DNA of 64,000 nucleotides from Paracoccus marcusii (lineage in GTDB: Bacteria; Pseudomonadota; Alphaproteobacteria; Rhodobacterales; Rhodobacteraceae), in the NCBI RefSeq assembly GCF_028621715.1, contig NZ_CP117466.1, forward strand, positions 2,988,501 through 3,052,500. The letters run 5' to 3'. The notes beneath the pieces are model-generated. The model searched no databases. It saw only the letters and a list, made by a program, of their open reading frames with translations, and had not been told where the DNA came from. Shown here one piece after another: positions 7,658-17,940 of the stretch (position 1 is its first letter; each line of letters begins with the position of its first letter). The position numbers and the translations under genes are program-made.

Positions 7658-8956
7658 ATGGCAGACCTGCGCAGCAATTTCATCGGGATCAAGTCCCCGA
7701 ACCCCTTCTGGCTGGCCTCGGCCCCGCCGACCGACAAGGAATACAACGTCCGCCGCGCCTTCCAGGCCGGTTGGGGCGGCGTGGTGTGGAAGACGCTCGG
7801 GTCCGAAGGCCCGCCCGTCGTCAATGTGAACGGCCCGCGCTATGGCGTGATCCATGGCGCCGACCGCCGCGTCCTGGGCATCAACAACATCGAGCTGATC
7901 ACCGACCGCCCCCTAGAGGTGAACCTGCGCGAGATCAAGTCGGTCAAGCGCGACTATCCCGACCGGGCGCTGATCATCAGCCTGATGGTGCCCTGCGACG
8001 AGGATAGCTGGAAGGACATCCTGGCCCGGATCGAGGATACCGGCGCCGACGGGGTGGAACTGAACTTCGGCTGCCCCCACGGCATGGCCGAACGCGGCAT
8101 GGGATCGGCCGTGGGCCAGGTGCCGGAATACATCGAGATGGTGACCCGGTGGGTCAAGAAATACAGCCGCATGCCCTGCATCGTGAAGCTGACCCCCAAC
8201 ATCACCGACGTGACCAAGCCCGCCGAGGCCGCCAAGCGCGGCGGTGCCGATGCGGTCAGCCTGATCAACACGATCAACTCGATCACCTCGGTCGATCTGG
8301 ACCTCTTCGCGCCCCAGCCGACCATCGACGGCAAGGGCAGCCATGGCGGCTATTGCGGCCCGGCGGTCAAGCCCATCGCCCTGAACATGGTGGCCGAGAT
8401 CGCCCGCAACCCCGCGACCGCAGGCCTGCCCATCAGCGGCATCGGCGGCGTCACCACCTGGCGCGACGCGGCCGAGTTCATGGCGCTTGGCGCGGGCAAT
8501 GTGCAGGTCTGCACGGCGGCGATGACCTATGGCTTCAAGGTGGTCCAGGAGATGATCACCGGCCTGCACGATTATCTGGACAGCCATGAGATGGGCCTGT
8601 CCGACCTGATCGGCCGCGCGGTGCCCAACGTGCGCGACTGGCAGCAGCTGAATCTGAACTATGTCACCAAGGCGGTGATCGACCAGGATGCCTGTATCAG
8701 CTGCGGCCGCTGCTATGCCGCGTGCGAGGATACCAGCCACCAGGCCATTGCCATGAAGCCGGGCCGCGTCTTCGAGGTGATCGAGGAGGAATGCGTCGCC
8801 TGCAATCTGTGTGTCGATGTCTGCCCGGTCGAGGACTGCATCACCATGCGTGAGCTGGAGATCGGCGAGATCGACAAGCGCACCGGCATTCCGCGCGGCG
8901 AATACGCGAACTGGACCAGCCATCCGAACAACCCGATGGCCCGCGCCGCCGAGTGA
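7658..8956 (+). CDS. preA: NAD-dependent dihydropyrimidine dehydrogenase subunit PreA
   Basis: 432 residues, the catalytic FMN and iron-sulfur subunit that reduces uracil or thymine. The first 300 residues are a TIM barrel of the dihydroorotate dehydrogenase fold: KSPNPFWLASAPPT, GWGGVVWKTLG, ELNFGCPHGM with its conserved Cys, IVKLTPNITD and GIGGVTTWRDAAEFMALGAG. The C-terminus has two 4Fe-4S motifs, ACISCGRCYAACED and ECVACNLCVDVCPVEDC. It sits 10 bases after preT and is the last gene of that unit. Confidence 0.95.
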   Translation: MADLRSNFIGIKSPNPFWLASAPPTDKEYNVRRAFQAGWGGVVWKTLGSEGPPVVNVNGPRYGVIHGADRRVLGINNIELITDRPLEVNLREIKSVKRDYPDRALIISLMVPCDEDSWKDILARIEDTGADGVELNFGCPHGMAERGMGSAVGQVPEYIEMVTRWVKKYSRMPCIVKLTPNITDVTKPAEAAKRGGADAVSLINTINSITSVDLDLFAPQPTIDGKGSHGGYCGPAVKPIALNMVAEIARNPATAGLPISGIGGVTTWRDAAEFMALGAGNVQVCTAAMTYGFKVVQEMITGLHDYLDSHEMGLSDLIGRAVPNVRDWQQLNLNYVTKAVIDQDACISCGRCYAACEDTSHQAIAMKPGRVFEVIEEECVACNLCVDVCPVEDCITMRELEIGEIDKRTGIPRGEYANWTSHPNNPMARAAE

Positions 8957-9015
8957 TCCGATGCGGCTGGGGAGCCTTGCGCCCCCCGGGCCATCCGCAG
9001 GGTATTTGGTGAACG

Positions 9016-9048
9016 AAAAAGCCCCGCGGCGATGGCCGCGGGGCTTTG
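9016..9048 (-). terminator. Rho-independent terminator between convergent genes
   Basis: A 13-base perfect stem (AAAGCCCCGCGGC and complement) with a GATG loop, flanked by five A on the left. Read on the minus strand it ends in TTTTT, so it mainly ends the M32 peptidase/CtaA transcripts; on the plus strand a shorter T run may also stop preTA. Confidence 0.88.
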
Positions 9049-9061
9049 TCATGCGGGACGA

Positions 9062-10531
9062 TCAGAGACCGTAGATGCGGCCGAACTTCTGTTCCAGATA
9101 GTCCAGAAGCGGGTCGGGTCCGATGGGCTGGCCCGCGGCGCTCTCGATCACCGCGGTCGGGGTCATCAGGCCGCCGTGGCGCTGAACGTTCTCGCGCAGC
9201 CATTCGGTGGCGGGGGTCGCGTCGCCCTGGGCCAGGGACGCGTCCAGATCAGGCACCGCGCCGCGCAAGGCCTGGTTCAGGCAGCCTGCATAGACATTGC
9301 CCAGGGCATAGGTCGGGAAATAGCCGAAAAGGCCCACCGACCAATGGACATCCTGCAGCACGCCGTTCGCGGGACGATCGACCGCGACGCCGAAATCCTT
9401 GAGGAAGCGCGCGTTCCACGCCGCCTCCAGGTCCTGCGTATCCAGCCGCCCCGAGATCAGGTCTCGTTCAAGATCAAAGCGCAGCATGACGTGCAGGTTG
9501 TACTGCACCTCGTCCGATTCGGTGCGGATATAGCCCGGCGTGACGCGGTTGACCGTCGCATAGAAGGCGTCGGGATCGGTGATGTTCAGCCCGTCGAAGG
9601 CCTCGGACATGCGTTCAAACAGCCAGCCTGTGAAGGCGCGGCCGCGGCCCAGTTGGTTCTCATAGATGCGGCTCTGGCTTTCGTGGACGCCCATAGACAC
9701 GCCGCGCCCCAGGGGGGTGAAGGCGTAATCGGGATCGATGCCCAGCTCATAGCTGGAATGGCCGACCTCGTGGATGGTGGAGTAGAGACAGTTGAACGGA
9801 TCCGTCTCGACCACCCGCGTGGTGATGCGGCTGTCCTGCCAGCGCCCCGAGCTGAAGGGATGCACGGCCAGATCCATCCGCCCCCGCGTCCAGTCATAAC
9901 CGAAGGCCGTGGCGCAGGCGCGGGCCAGGCGCAGCTGGGTTTCCTGCGGGAAATGGCCCTTCAGCGCCTGCGGCTGATCGGCACCCAAGACGTCGTCGCG
10001 CAGCGCGACCAGGCGCGGGCGCATCGCGTCGAACAGCGTCGCCAGGCGCGCCCCGGTCATGCCGGGTTCGTAATCCTCCAGCAGCGCGTCATAAAGATCG
10101 CCGCCATCGGCCAGGCACGCGGCCTCCTCGCGCTTCAGCATCAGGACCTGATCCAGGGTCGGCAGGAAATCCGCGGGCGCGTCCTTGGCGCGGGCCTCGG
10201 CCCAGATGCCCTGGGCCAGCGAGGTCAGCCGCGCCAGTTCGGAGGCCAGCCGCGCGGGAATGCGGCTGCTGCGGGCATAATCGCGCGCGATCAGGGCGAC
10301 GGCGCGGCGGTCGGCAGGCGTCTGCGGATCGGCCGCGTCCAGCCATTCGCCGATGCGCGGATCGGTGCGGCGGTCATGCAGCACCTCCTCCATCGCGCCC
10401 ATCTCCTCGGCGCGCTGTTCGGCGGCGCCGCGGGGCATCACGGTCTCCTGGTCCCATCCCAACCGTTCGGCGACGGAGGACAGGGCTTCGGTCTGGCGCT
10501 GGAAGGCCAGCAGGTCGGTCAGCGCGGTCAT
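9062..10531 (-). CDS. Carboxypeptidase of family M32 (carboxypeptidase Taq)
   Basis: 489 residues, the usual length of this family of cytoplasmic metal-dependent carboxypeptidases, which trim residues from peptide C-termini. The metal site is HEVGH at residues 254-258 in TIHEVGHSSYELGID, followed by the family pattern GVHESQSRIYENQLGRG that brings the third ligand. Other family blocks are RMDLAVHPFSSGRWQDSRITTR and DVHWSVGLFGYFPTYALGNV. It overlaps the ctaA stop by four bases (ATGA). The functional link to haem A synthesis is not obvious and may only be co-transcription. Confidence 0.95.
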   Translation of the reverse strand: MTALTDLLAFQRQTEALSSVAERLGWDQETVMPRGAAEQRAEEMGAMEEVLHDRRTDPRIGEWLDAADPQTPADRRAVALIARDYARSSRIPARLASELARLTSLAQGIWAEARAKDAPADFLPTLDQVLMLKREEAACLADGGDLYDALLEDYEPGMTGARLATLFDAMRPRLVALRDDVLGADQPQALKGHFPQETQLRLARACATAFGYDWTRGRMDLAVHPFSSGRWQDSRITTRVVETDPFNCLYSTIHEVGHSSYELGIDPDYAFTPLGRGVSMGVHESQSRIYENQLGRGRAFTGWLFERMSEAFDGLNITDPDAFYATVNRVTPGYIRTESDEVQYNLHVMLRFDLERDLISGRLDTQDLEAAWNARFLKDFGVAVDRPANGVLQDVHWSVGLFGYFPTYALGNVYAGCLNQALRGAVPDLDASLAQGDATPATEWLRENVQRHGGLMTPTAVIESAAGQPIGPDPLLDYLEQKFGRIYGL

Positions 10532-11673
10532 CGGATCGCCCCCCGGATCGAGGTTTCAAAGGGATAGCGCGCATGGTGGCGCGCCCGCAGGATCATCGCG
10601 AACAGCACGACGGCGCCGAACTGGTGCGTCAGGGCCAGGTGCAGGGGCGATGCGTGGATCACGTTCAGGATGCCCAGCCCGATCTGTGCGGCCATCGCCA
10701 CGATCATGACGCTGAAGGCGCCGCGCGTCACCGGATGGGGCGAGCGGCGCGCCCGCAGCCAAACGACGACGGCGAAGATCGCCAGCAGATAGCCGGTCAT
10801 GCGGTGGATGAACTGGACCAGGGCCGGGTTCTCGAAGAAGTTCCGCCAGCCCAGGGTGCCGTCCCAGATCGCCGCCGGGATCCATTCGCCGCCCATGGTG
10901 GGCCAGCCGGTATAGGTGCGGCCCGCGTCGATGCCCGCGACCAGCGCGCCCAGCAGGATCTGCACGAAGGTCAGGTGCATCAGCCCCGTGGACATGCGGA
11001 ACAGCTTGGCCTCTCCGGCGCGGCGCGCGCGCATCAGCTCGGCCTCGGAGCGCGACAATTGCAGGACGTACCAGGTGATTAGGCCCAGGATCAGGAAGGC
11101 GATGCCCAGATGCGTGGCCAGGCGATAGGACGCGACACGCAGCATCCCCTCGTTCAGGCCCGAGCTGACCATCCACCAGCCGATCGCGCCCTGCAGGCCG
11201 CCAAGCGCCCCCAGGGACAGCAGGCGGGGCGTCCAGCCTGTGGGAATGCGCGACGTGGCCCAGAAGAAGACGAAGCCCAGGGCCCAGACCAGACCGACCA
11301 CGCGGCCCAGCAGACGGTGCCCCCATTCCCACCAGTAGATGTACTGGAACTCCGACAGCGACATGCCGCGGTTCAGCTCCTGGTACTGCGGGATCTGGCG
11401 ATAAAGGTCGAATTCGCTCTGCCAGTCGGCGGCGTTCATGGGCGGGATGGCCCCGGTCACGGGTTTCCATTCGGTGATCGACAGGCCCGACCCGGTCAGG
11501 CGCGTGGCGCCGCCCACGACGATCATCGCCAGGACCAGCACGAACAGCACGGCAAGCCAGGCGCGGATCGCGCGCCGCGCGCCGCGGGGGCGGGCATCGA
11601 TCATGCCGGTGGTCTGGACGGGTCGGGCTGCGGTCGGGTCCGAGACTTCCTGGAAGACAGGTCGCTTGGCCAT
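10528..11673 (-). CDS. ctaA: Haem A synthase CtaA (COX15/CtaA family)
   Basis: 381 residues. It hydroxylates and oxidises the C8 methyl of haem O to haem A for aa3-type cytochrome oxidases. There are eight predicted membrane helices, with family blocks MIVVGGATRLTGSGLSITEW, the conserved WWEWGHRLLGRVVG (haem-ligand His), THLGIAFLILGLI, FENPALVQFIHRMTGYLLA (second His pair) and LTHQFGAVVLF. The N-terminal 30 residues are cytoplasmic and Arg-rich before the first helix. ATG 11673 has AAGGAG upstream. Alphaproteobacterial type 2 CtaA without the extra disulphide pair. Confidence 0.95.
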   Translation of the reverse strand: MAKRPVFQEVSDPTAARPVQTTGMIDARPRGARRAIRAWLAVLFVLVLAMIVVGGATRLTGSGLSITEWKPVTGAIPPMNAADWQSEFDLYRQIPQYQELNRGMSLSEFQYIYWWEWGHRLLGRVVGLVWALGFVFFWATSRIPTGWTPRLLSLGALGGLQGAIGWWMVSSGLNEGMLRVASYRLATHLGIAFLILGLITWYVLQLSRSEAELMRARRAGEAKLFRMSTGLMHLTFVQILLGALVAGIDAGRTYTGWPTMGGEWIPAAIWDGTLGWRNFFENPALVQFIHRMTGYLLAIFAVVVWLRARRSPHPVTRGAFSVMIVAMAAQIGLGILNVIHASPLHLALTHQFGAVVLFAMILRARHHARYPFETSIRGAIR

Positions 11674-11708
11674 CGCAAGGCTCCTTTCGGGCGGAGGTTA
11701 GGGGCGGG

Positions 11709-12437
11709 TCAGCGCCGGGTCAACTGACGCAGGACGCCGTGCAGGATCCGCACGTCGCCCTTGGTCAGGGTCAGGCGCGACCACATGTTGCGCATGTTCA
11801 GACGCATCGACGCGGCCTTGGTTTCCGGGAAGAAGAATCCGGCCTGGGTCAGCTGGTCGTCGTAATGGTCGCCCAACCGCTCGATCTCGATGCGGTCGGC
11901 GGGGGCTTCGGCCTCGGACCGGCGCAGATGGGGCGCGGGTTCGGGCGGCAGGATGTCGCGGCCGAATTCGTATCCCATCAGCAGGACGGCCTGGGCCAGG
12001 TTCAGCGACGGGAAATCGGGGTTCACCGGCACCGTCACGATGGCGTTGGCCCGCGCGATGTCGTCATTCTCCAGCCCCGTACGTTCGGGGCCGAAGATGA
12101 CCGCGGAGCGGCCATCATGGGCGCGGGCCTGGGCCATCGCGGTGGCGGGCGTGAAGACGGGCTTGGTCAGTTCGCGCCCGCGCGCCGTGGTGGCATAGGC
12201 ATAGTCGATGCCCTCCATCGCCAGGGCCAGCGTGGGATAGACGCGGGCCGTGTCCAGCACGCGGCCCGCCGCCCCCGAGGCCATGGCGACGGCCTTGGGG
12301 TTGGGCCAGCCGTCGCGCGGATCGACGATGCGCATGTCGGTCAGGCCGAAATTCAGCATGGCGCGGGCGGCCGCGCCGATGTTCTCGCCCATCTGCGGGC
12401 GCACGAGGATGATGACGGGTTGGCGTTCGATCTGCAT
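11709..12437 (-). CDS. TrmJ-like RNA 2'-O-methyltransferase (TrmH/SpoU family)
   Basis: 242 residues. A SPOUT methyltransferase with the deep trefoil knot that binds S-adenosylmethionine. The N-terminal block PVIILVRPQMGENIGAAARA, central AVIFGPERTGLENDDIARAN and C-terminal VPVNPDFPSLNLAQAVLLMG are the three SpoU motifs, and a C-terminal helical extension (LTKGDVRILHGVLRQLTR) is typical of TrmJ, which methylates position 32 of several tRNAs. The exact target nucleotide is inferred from the family. ATG 12437 is chosen because the catalytic core begins right after it. Confidence 0.88.
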   Translation of the reverse strand: MQIERQPVIILVRPQMGENIGAAARAMLNFGLTDMRIVDPRDGWPNPKAVAMASGAAGRVLDTARVYPTLALAMEGIDYAYATTARGRELTKPVFTPATAMAQARAHDGRSAVIFGPERTGLENDDIARANAIVTVPVNPDFPSLNLAQAVLLMGYEFGRDILPPEPAPHLRRSEAEAPADRIEIERLGDHYDDQLTQAGFFFPETKAASMRLNMRNMWSRLTLTKGDVRILHGVLRQLTRR

Positions 12438-12505
12438 GGTCCGGCAGATAGTCCGTCTGGCGGCGGCGGGCAAGCTGCGCTATCTGCGACACAAAGGAGA
12501 TCGCC

Positions 12506-13108
12506 ATGACCGACGCCCCTCAATTGTACCTGATGACCCCTGCCGGCGCCCAGGCATCCAGCCTGGCACCGATGTTGGCCGAGGTGATGGACCGCGTGGC
12601 CCCTGCCTGCCTGCGCATCCGCGGCGGCGCCGAGGAGGACGAGCTGGGCCGCCTGGCCGACATGGCACGCGAGATCGCCCATGCCCGCGACGTGGCCGTG
12701 GTGATCGACGATCACGTCAAGCTGGTCCTGCGCCACGGGCTGGACGGGGTGCACCTGAACGACGGGGCCAAGGCCGTGCGCTATGCCCGAAAGGAGCTGG
12801 GCGACGACGCGATCGTCGGCGCGTTCTGCGGCACGTCGCGCCACGAGGGCATGAACGCGGCCGAGGCGGGTGCGGATTACGTGGCTTTTGGTCCGGTCAG
12901 CGACAGCGCGCTCTATCGTGGCGATCCGGTCGAGCTGGAGCTGTTCCAGTGGTGGTCCGAGATGATCGAGGTGCCGGTCGTGGCCGAAGGCGCCATCACA
13001 CGAGAGCTGATCACCCAGCTGACGCCGATCACCGACTTCATCGCCCTGGGCCCCGAGATCTGGACCCAGGAAGACCCGGCCGCGACACTGGCCCTGTTGT
13101 GGGGCTAA
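12506..13108 (+). CDS. Thiamine-phosphate synthase family protein (ThiE/TenI-like)
   Basis: 200 residues, a TIM barrel that in ThiE joins the thiazole and pyrimidine phosphates. Visible family blocks are LYLMTPAGA at the start, VAVVIDDHVKLVLRHGLDGV, GAFCGTSRHEGMNAAEAGAD, DYVAFGPVSDSAL and VVAEGAITRELI. The classical HxG(Q/D)xD pyrophosphate loop is altered (HLNDGAKAVR), so it may be a paralog with another role, as is common in Rhodobacteraceae. AAGGAGA precedes the ATG. It is divergent from trmJ and overlaps purN tail to tail by four bases. Confidence 0.75.
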   Translation: MTDAPQLYLMTPAGAQASSLAPMLAEVMDRVAPACLRIRGGAEEDELGRLADMAREIAHARDVAVVIDDHVKLVLRHGLDGVHLNDGAKAVRYARKELGDDAIVGAFCGTSRHEGMNAAEAGADYVAFGPVSDSALYRGDPVELELFQWWSEMIEVPVVAEGAITRELITQLTPITDFIALGPEIWTQEDPAATLALLWG

Positions 13109-13692
13109 AGGACCAGGGGCGTCCGGTCGTCTGACGCGAACCGCCGCAGCACCGCCGGGTATAGGCGGTGTTCCTGCACCAGCACACGCGCGGCCAGGGT
13201 CGCGGCGTCATCGCCGGGCAGGATCGGCACGCGCGCCTGACCCAAGGCCGGCCCTGCGTCCAGTTCCGGAGTGACCAGGTGCACGGTGCAGCCGGCCTCG
13301 GCGTCACCGGCGGCGATGGCGCGGGCATGGGTGTCGAGACCGGGGTACTTGGGCAAAAGAGAAGGATGGATGTTCAGCATCCGCCCCTGAAACCGCTGCA
13401 CGAATTCGGGCGTCAGGATGCGCATGAAGCCGGCCAGGCAGATGATGTCGGGCCGGGCCGCCAGCAGCGGCTGCAGCAGCGCCTGTTCGAACCCCGCCCG
13501 GTCGTGCGGAAAGTCGCGGTGATCGACGGACGCGGTCGGCACGCCCAGTTCGGCGGCACGGGCCAGCCCGCCCGCCTGCGGATCGTTCGACGCGACCAGT
13601 ACGGGGCGCGCCGGGTGATCGCCGGTCATGTCCTGCAGCAGGCGGATCATGTTCGACCCGCCCCCCGAGATCAGGATCGCGACCCGTTTCAC
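13105..13692 (-). CDS. purN: Phosphoribosylglycinamide formyltransferase PurN
   Basis: 195 residues, transferring a formyl group from 10-formyltetrahydrofolate to GAR in purine synthesis. Family blocks: [19 protein letters not shown], the folate-binding [15 protein letters not shown], catalytic [20 protein letters not shown] with its Asn-His pair, and [20 protein letters not shown]. The start is GTG at 13692, which overlaps the purM stop (GTGA), so translation is coupled. Usual length. Confidence 0.96.
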   Translation of the reverse strand: MKRVAILISGGGSNMIRLLQDMTGDHPARPVLVASNDPQAGGLARAAELGVPTASVDHRDFPHDRAGFEQALLQPLLAARPDIICLAGFMRILTPEFVQRFQGRMLNIHPSLLPKYPGLDTHARAIAAGDAEAGCTVHLVTPELDAGPALGQARVPILPGDDAATLAARVLVQEHRLYPAVLRRFASDDRTPLVL

Positions 13693-14729
13693 GCAAGCGT
13701 GCCGGAATAGCGTACGCCCGCGCCCGCCGTGACGGTGCCAAGGCGATGCACCGTCTCTCCCTGCTGGGACAGCAGGTCGGTCAGCGCATCGGCGCGGTCG
13801 GCGGCCACGACCAGGATCATGCCGATGCCGCTGTTGAAGGTCTTGAGCATTTCGGACGTCTCAATTCCGCCGGCCTGGGCCAGCCAGGCGAAGACGGGGG
13901 GCAGCGGCCAGCTGCCCAGGTCGATGTCCGCGCCCAGGTCCTTGGGCAGGACGCGGGGCAGGTTCTCGGTCAGGCCGCCGCCGGTGATATGGGCCAGCGC
14001 GTGCACGCCGCCCGCGCGGATTGCTGCCAGGGCGGGCGTGACGTAGAGCCGCGTGGGCGTCAGCAGCGCCTCTCCCAGGGTGGTGTCGGCAAAGGGCGCG
14101 GCGTCGGACCACGCCAGACCGGCGCGTTCCGCGACCTTGCGGACCAGCGAATAGCCGTTGGAATGCACGCCGTCCGAGGCCAGGCCCAGCAGCACGTCCC
14201 CCTGCCCCACGCCCGCGGGAAGCGCCGCGCCGCGGTTCATCGCGCCCACCGCAAAGCCCGCAAGGTCGAAATCGCCGTCGTGATACATGCCGGGCATCTC
14301 GGCGGTCTCTCCGCCGATCAGGGCGCAACCGGCGGCCTTGCAGCCGCGGGCAATCCCCTCGACCACGCGGGCGCCTTCGTCTACGGACAGCTTGCCGGTG
14401 GCGAAATAGTCCAGGAAGAACAGCGGCTCGGCGCCCTGGCAGACGAGGTCGTTCACGCACATCGCGACCAGATCCTGACCCAGACCGTCCAGATGTCCGG
14501 TGTCGATGCCGATGCGCAGCTTGGTGCCCACGCCATCGGTGGCGGCGACCAGGATCGGGTCGTCATAGCCCGCAGCCTTGAGGTCGAACAGCGCGCCGAA
14601 CCCGCCAAGCGCATCCATGACGCCCGGCCGCTGCGTGGCGGCGGCGGCGGGCTTGATCCGTTCGACCAGAGCGTTCCCCGCGTCGATGTCGACGCCTGCG
14701 TCGCGATAGCTGATCCCGTTCTGTGTCAT
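13689..14729 (-). CDS. purM: Phosphoribosylformylglycinamidine cyclo-ligase PurM
   Basis: 346 residues, making AIR from FGAM with ATP. Blocks: [95 protein letters not shown] and [19 protein letters not shown]. All are standard for PurM. The start ATG 14729 begins the conserved N-terminus; the frame runs on upstream to 14816 without recognisable sequence. First gene of purMN; a tRNA gene lies about 100 bases upstream in the opposite direction. Confidence 0.97.
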   Translation of the reverse strand: MTQNGISYRDAGVDIDAGNALVERIKPAAAATQRPGVMDALGGFGALFDLKAAGYDDPILVAATDGVGTKLRIGIDTGHLDGLGQDLVAMCVNDLVCQGAEPLFFLDYFATGKLSVDEGARVVEGIARGCKAAGCALIGGETAEMPGMYHDGDFDLAGFAVGAMNRGAALPAGVGQGDVLLGLASDGVHSNGYSLVRKVAERAGLAWSDAAPFADTTLGEALLTPTRLYVTPALAAIRAGGVHALAHITGGGLTENLPRVLPKDLGADIDLGSWPLPPVFAWLAQAGGIETSEMLKTFNSGIGMILVVAADRADALTDLLSQQGETVHRLGTVTAGAGVRYSGTLA

Positions 14730-14835
14730 GTCGGCCCCCGGCTGATGTCGGCCCCCCGATAGCGGAACCGCACCCATTGGGCAACGCCCAAGCTTGACCT
14801 GAACGCCATGCGGCACTAGGCAATGCGTGCTGCGG

Positions 14836-14912
14836 GGGCCTGTAGCTCAATTGGTTAGAGCAGGGCGCTCATAACGCCTTGGTTGCGGGTTCAAGTCCTG
14901 CCGGGCCTACCA
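14836..14912 (+). tRNA. tRNA with CAT anticodon, probably tRNA-Ile2 (lysidine type)
   Basis: 77 bases including an encoded CCA. The cloverleaf is clear: acceptor GGGCCTG/CGGGCCT with G-U at the first pair, D arm GCTC...GAGC, anticodon stem GGGCG/CGCCT with loop CTCATAA, T arm GCGGG TTCAAGT CCTGC. A CAT anticodon can be Met or the Ile2 species that TilS modifies to read AUA. The variable loop (TTGGTT) and the TTCAAGT loop resemble E. coli ileX more than elongator tRNA-Met, so Ile2 is favoured. Annotation programs often label this gene tRNA-Met. Confidence 0.9.
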
Positions 14913-15085
14913 TCCCCACACCGCCGACCCATCCCACGCATGGACGTCCTCCGCGCTGCGAGGTTGCGGAACCAGCGTCTCGCAAGGATCGGCGTGAATC
15001 GTCCCAAGCTGAAATTATCCTGCCAAATCCGAACCAATCCGCGTAGAGCGTGTTGATCGCGCGTTCGTGAGCGGTTGGGGGATGG

Positions 15086-15646
15086 ATGAGTTTGGTGACA
15101 CGGGTGATGGTTCTGGGCGGGTCAGGGACGGGAAAGTCCTGGCTGGCGATGCGGCTGGCCGCGTTGGCCGGCCTGCCCGCGTACCACATGGATCAGCTGA
15201 GCTGGATGCCGGGCTTTGTCCATCGTAGCACCGGTGAGCTTGATGCCCTGACGCGTGAGATCCATGCACAGGAGCACTGGATCATCGAGGGCGGTCATTA
15301 CGAGACGATGCATGAGCGCGCCGCCCGGGCCCATCTTCTGATCTGGGTCGATCCGTCCAGGCCGGTGCAGGTCGCCCGCGTCGCATGGCGGTCGCTGCGT
15401 TATCACAACCGCACGCGGCCGGGCATGGGAGAGGGGTGCCGCGAGACGTTCGGCTGGCACACGCTGGATGCCATGGCCTATGCCCGCACCTCGCGGCAGT
15501 TTCATCGCGACCGCGCGACCGAGGTCATCGCCGCCGCAGGACCCCGACTGGCGCTTGCGCATATCCGGTCAGGGTGGCAGGCGCGGCGGTTCCTGCGCCG
15601 CTGCGCGCCCGTGCCGCGCACGCGGGGTTTTCTGCTGCGACCGTAA
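15086..15646 (+). CDS. Small P-loop NTPase, adenylate-kinase-like (FlaR/topology-modulation family)
   Basis: 186 residues with Walker A GGSGTGKSWLA at residues 11-18 and onward, then YHMDQLSWMPGF (the D-L-x-W pattern of this family), EHWIIEGGHYETM and LIWVDPSRPVQVARVAWRSLR. The C-terminal half holds an Arg-rich lid (RYHNRTRPGMGEGCRETF). Proteins of this type look like nucleoside or shikimate kinases, but no substrate has been assigned firmly. It stands alone between the tRNA and arsJ, which it faces tail to tail. The start ATG 15086 is preceded by GGGGGA. Confidence 0.75.
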   Translation: MSLVTRVMVLGGSGTGKSWLAMRLAALAGLPAYHMDQLSWMPGFVHRSTGELDALTREIHAQEHWIIEGGHYETMHERAARAHLLIWVDPSRPVQVARVAWRSLRYHNRTRPGMGEGCRETFGWHTLDAMAYARTSRQFHRDRATEVIAAAGPRLALAHIRSGWQARRFLRRCAPVPRTRGFLLRP

Positions 15647-15663
15647 AGGATGCAGGACGGCCT

Positions 15664-16929
15664 TCAGCGGGTCGGCCCCGCGCTTTCCGGGTTGTCGATC
15701 AGCAGGCGGCGTGCCGCCCACCAGCTGGCCGCCGCCATCGCGCCGGCGGTGGCCAGGCACAGCGGCAGCCCGCCGACCTGATAGGACAGGCCCGACAGCA
15801 GCGTCCCGATCAGGCGGCCCGCTGCGTTCGCCATGTAGTAGAACCCGACATCCCGCGTGATCCGCTGTGCCTGACCAAAGGCCAGGATCAGGTATGAATG
15901 AACGGACGAATTGACCGCAAAGACGAAGCCGAAGACCAGCAGCCCCAGAACCAGCAGCATCGTCAGCCACGGCGCAGGATCGCCCGCGATCACGACCGCC
16001 GCCGCCATCACGAAGGGGATGGGCACCAGCCGACCTGCCCACCGGACCGCGTCCCGGGTGATCTGCGCCTCGGGTCGGCCGGCGCCGCCCAGGATGCGCG
16101 GGGCGGCGGCCTGAACCGCGCCATAAAGGATGATCCACAGCGCCATGAAACCGCCCACCAGAAAGAAGGCCTCGCGCCGCCCTTCGGCAGTGCCATCGGA
16201 CAGGACGGCCTGAAAATAGATCGGGATGCCCACCACGAACCACACGTCGCGCGCGCCGAATAGGAACATGCGCGCCAGGGACAGCCGGTTCACGCGGCTG
16301 TCCCGCGACCGCCAGCCTGACCATCCTTCGGCCGCCTTCACCCGACCGGGCAAGCCCGCGGGCAGGAACAGGACCACCGCCGCAAGAATCGCAGCCAGCA
16401 CCGCGGCCATGCCCCAGACCGCCGCCTGGAACCCCGCAAAGGCCAGCAGTGCGGCGCCCAGGAAAAAGCCCAGGCCCTTGACGGCGTTCTTGGACCCGGT
16501 CAGCGCAGCCACCCATCGGAACAGCCCGCCATCGGCGGCAGGGACAAGGACCTTGACCGCCGATTTCGACGACATCTTGGACAGATCCTTGGCGACACCC
16601 GACGCGCCCTGCACCGCCATCACGAACATCACCGATGCCGTGACGCTCCATGCCGGGTCCAGCTGCGCCAGCGTCGCCAAGGCCGCGATCTGGATGCCCA
16701 GGCCCGCGTACAGGGTCGCCGCCAGCCCGAACCGGGCCGCCAGCCAGCCCGCGGCCAGGTTCGTGACGATCCCCGCAGCCTCGTACAGCAGGAACAGCCA
16801 CGCCAGCTGGATCGGGGAAAAGCCCAGTCCGTTGAAGTGCAGCAGCACCAGCATGCGCAACGCGCCGTCCGACAGCATGAACGCCCAATAGGCCGCCGTC
16901 ACCGCGGCATAGGCGCGGACCGGGTTCAT
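15664..16929 (-). CDS. arsJ: Organoarsenical efflux MFS transporter ArsJ
   Basis: 421 residues with about 12 membrane helices. ArsJ exports 1-arseno-3-phosphoglycerate, made by the GAPDH encoded just upstream, which then breaks down outside the cell to arsenate. Family blocks: [62 protein letters not shown] and [20 protein letters not shown]. The start ATG 16929 overlaps the GAPDH stop (ATGA). The gene context makes the assignment strong. Confidence 0.93.
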   Translation of the reverse strand: MNPVRAYAAVTAAYWAFMLSDGALRMLVLLHFNGLGFSPIQLAWLFLLYEAAGIVTNLAAGWLAARFGLAATLYAGLGIQIAALATLAQLDPAWSVTASVMFVMAVQGASGVAKDLSKMSSKSAVKVLVPAADGGLFRWVAALTGSKNAVKGLGFFLGAALLAFAGFQAAVWGMAAVLAAILAAVVLFLPAGLPGRVKAAEGWSGWRSRDSRVNRLSLARMFLFGARDVWFVVGIPIYFQAVLSDGTAEGRREAFFLVGGFMALWIILYGAVQAAAPRILGGAGRPEAQITRDAVRWAGRLVPIPFVMAAAVVIAGDPAPWLTMLLVLGLLVFGFVFAVNSSVHSYLILAFGQAQRITRDVGFYYMANAAGRLIGTLLSGLSYQVGGLPLCLATAGAMAAASWWAARRLLIDNPESAGPTR

Positions 16930-17936
16930 GCCATCCGCCCCGCGACCATGCGCGCGACATCGACCAGCCGGCAGGCATAGCCCCATTCGTTGTCGTACCA
17001 GGCATAGATTTTGACCTGCGTCCCGTTCACGACCATCGTCGATCCCGCGTCGATGATCGCGCTGCGCGGATCGTTGACATAGTCGGTCGACACCAGCGGC
17101 CGCGTCTCATAGCCCAGGATGCCGTCCAGCGGTCCCGCCGCGGCGGCGGCGAACAGGGCGTTGACCTCCTCCACGCTTGTCGGACGCTCGACCTCGAACA
17201 CGCAGTCGGTCAACGAGGCGTTCAGCAGCGGCACCCGGACCGCGTGGCCGTTCAGCCGACCCTTCAGCTCGGGATAGATCAGCGTGATCGCCGTGGCGCT
17301 GCCGGTCATCGTGGGAATGAGGTTCATCAGCGCCGAGCGCGCGCGGCGCATGTCCTTGGCCGGTCGGTCGACGATGGTCTGCGTGTTGGTGACGTCATGG
17401 ATCGTGGTGATCGACCCGTGGCGGATTCCCAAGGCCTCGTGGACGACCTTGACCACCGGGGCCAGGCAGTTCGTCGTGCAGCTGGCCGCCGTCACGATCC
17501 GCTGGCTGCCGTCATAGAGGTGATGGTTCACGCCATAGACCAGGTTCAACGCCCCGCCATCCTTGACCGGTGCGCTGACCACGACACGCGCCACGCCGGC
17601 ATCGAAATAGGGCGCGATCCGGTCCGCGGTCTTGAACACGCCCGTCGCGTCGATCACCAGGTCGACCTCCAGGTCACGCAGCGGCAGGGCGTCGATGGTC
17701 CGGTGATGCGTCAGCGGGATGCGGTGGCCATCCAGGACCAACGCTGCGCCGTCTGCCGCGACGGGCTTGGGCCAGCGGCCGTGAACGCTGTCGAATTCCA
17801 TCAGCAGGGCGTGCTGATCGGCATCGCCCGCCGCGTCGTTCAGCAGGACGATCCGGTCCCCCAGGCCCAGGTCGAACATCCGGCGCAGGGCCAGCTTTCC
17901 GATGCGGCCCAGGCCATTCAGTGCGATTCGGGTCAT
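16926..17936 (-). CDS. Arsenate-operon glyceraldehyde-3-phosphate dehydrogenase
   Basis: 336 residues. With arsenate in place of phosphate it makes 1-arseno-3-phosphoglycerate, the ArsJ substrate. NAD-binding [20 protein letters not shown], catalytic Cys in [14 protein letters not shown], the [19 protein letters not shown]is region and the closing [18 protein letters not shown] are typical. It lies between arsRC (four-base gap) and arsJ (four-base overlap), so this is the dedicated copy; the glycolytic copy should be elsewhere. ATG 17936 starts the Rossmann fold directly; the open frame upstream is a shadow of arsRC. Confidence 0.94.
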   Translation of the reverse strand: MTRIALNGLGRIGKLALRRMFDLGLGDRIVLLNDAAGDADQHALLMEFDSVHGRWPKPVAADGAALVLDGHRIPLTHHRTIDALPLRDLEVDLVIDATGVFKTADRIAPYFDAGVARVVVSAPVKDGGALNLVYGVNHHLYDGSQRIVTAASCTTNCLAPVVKVVHEALGIRHGSITTIHDVTNTQTIVDRPAKDMRRARSALMNLIPTMTGSATAITLIYPELKGRLNGHAVRVPLLNASLTDCVFEVERPTSVEEVNALFAAAAAGPLDGILGYETRPLVSTDYVNDPRSAIIDAGSTMVVNGTQVKIYAWYDNEWGYACRLVDVARMVAGRMA

Positions 17937-17940
17937 GGGT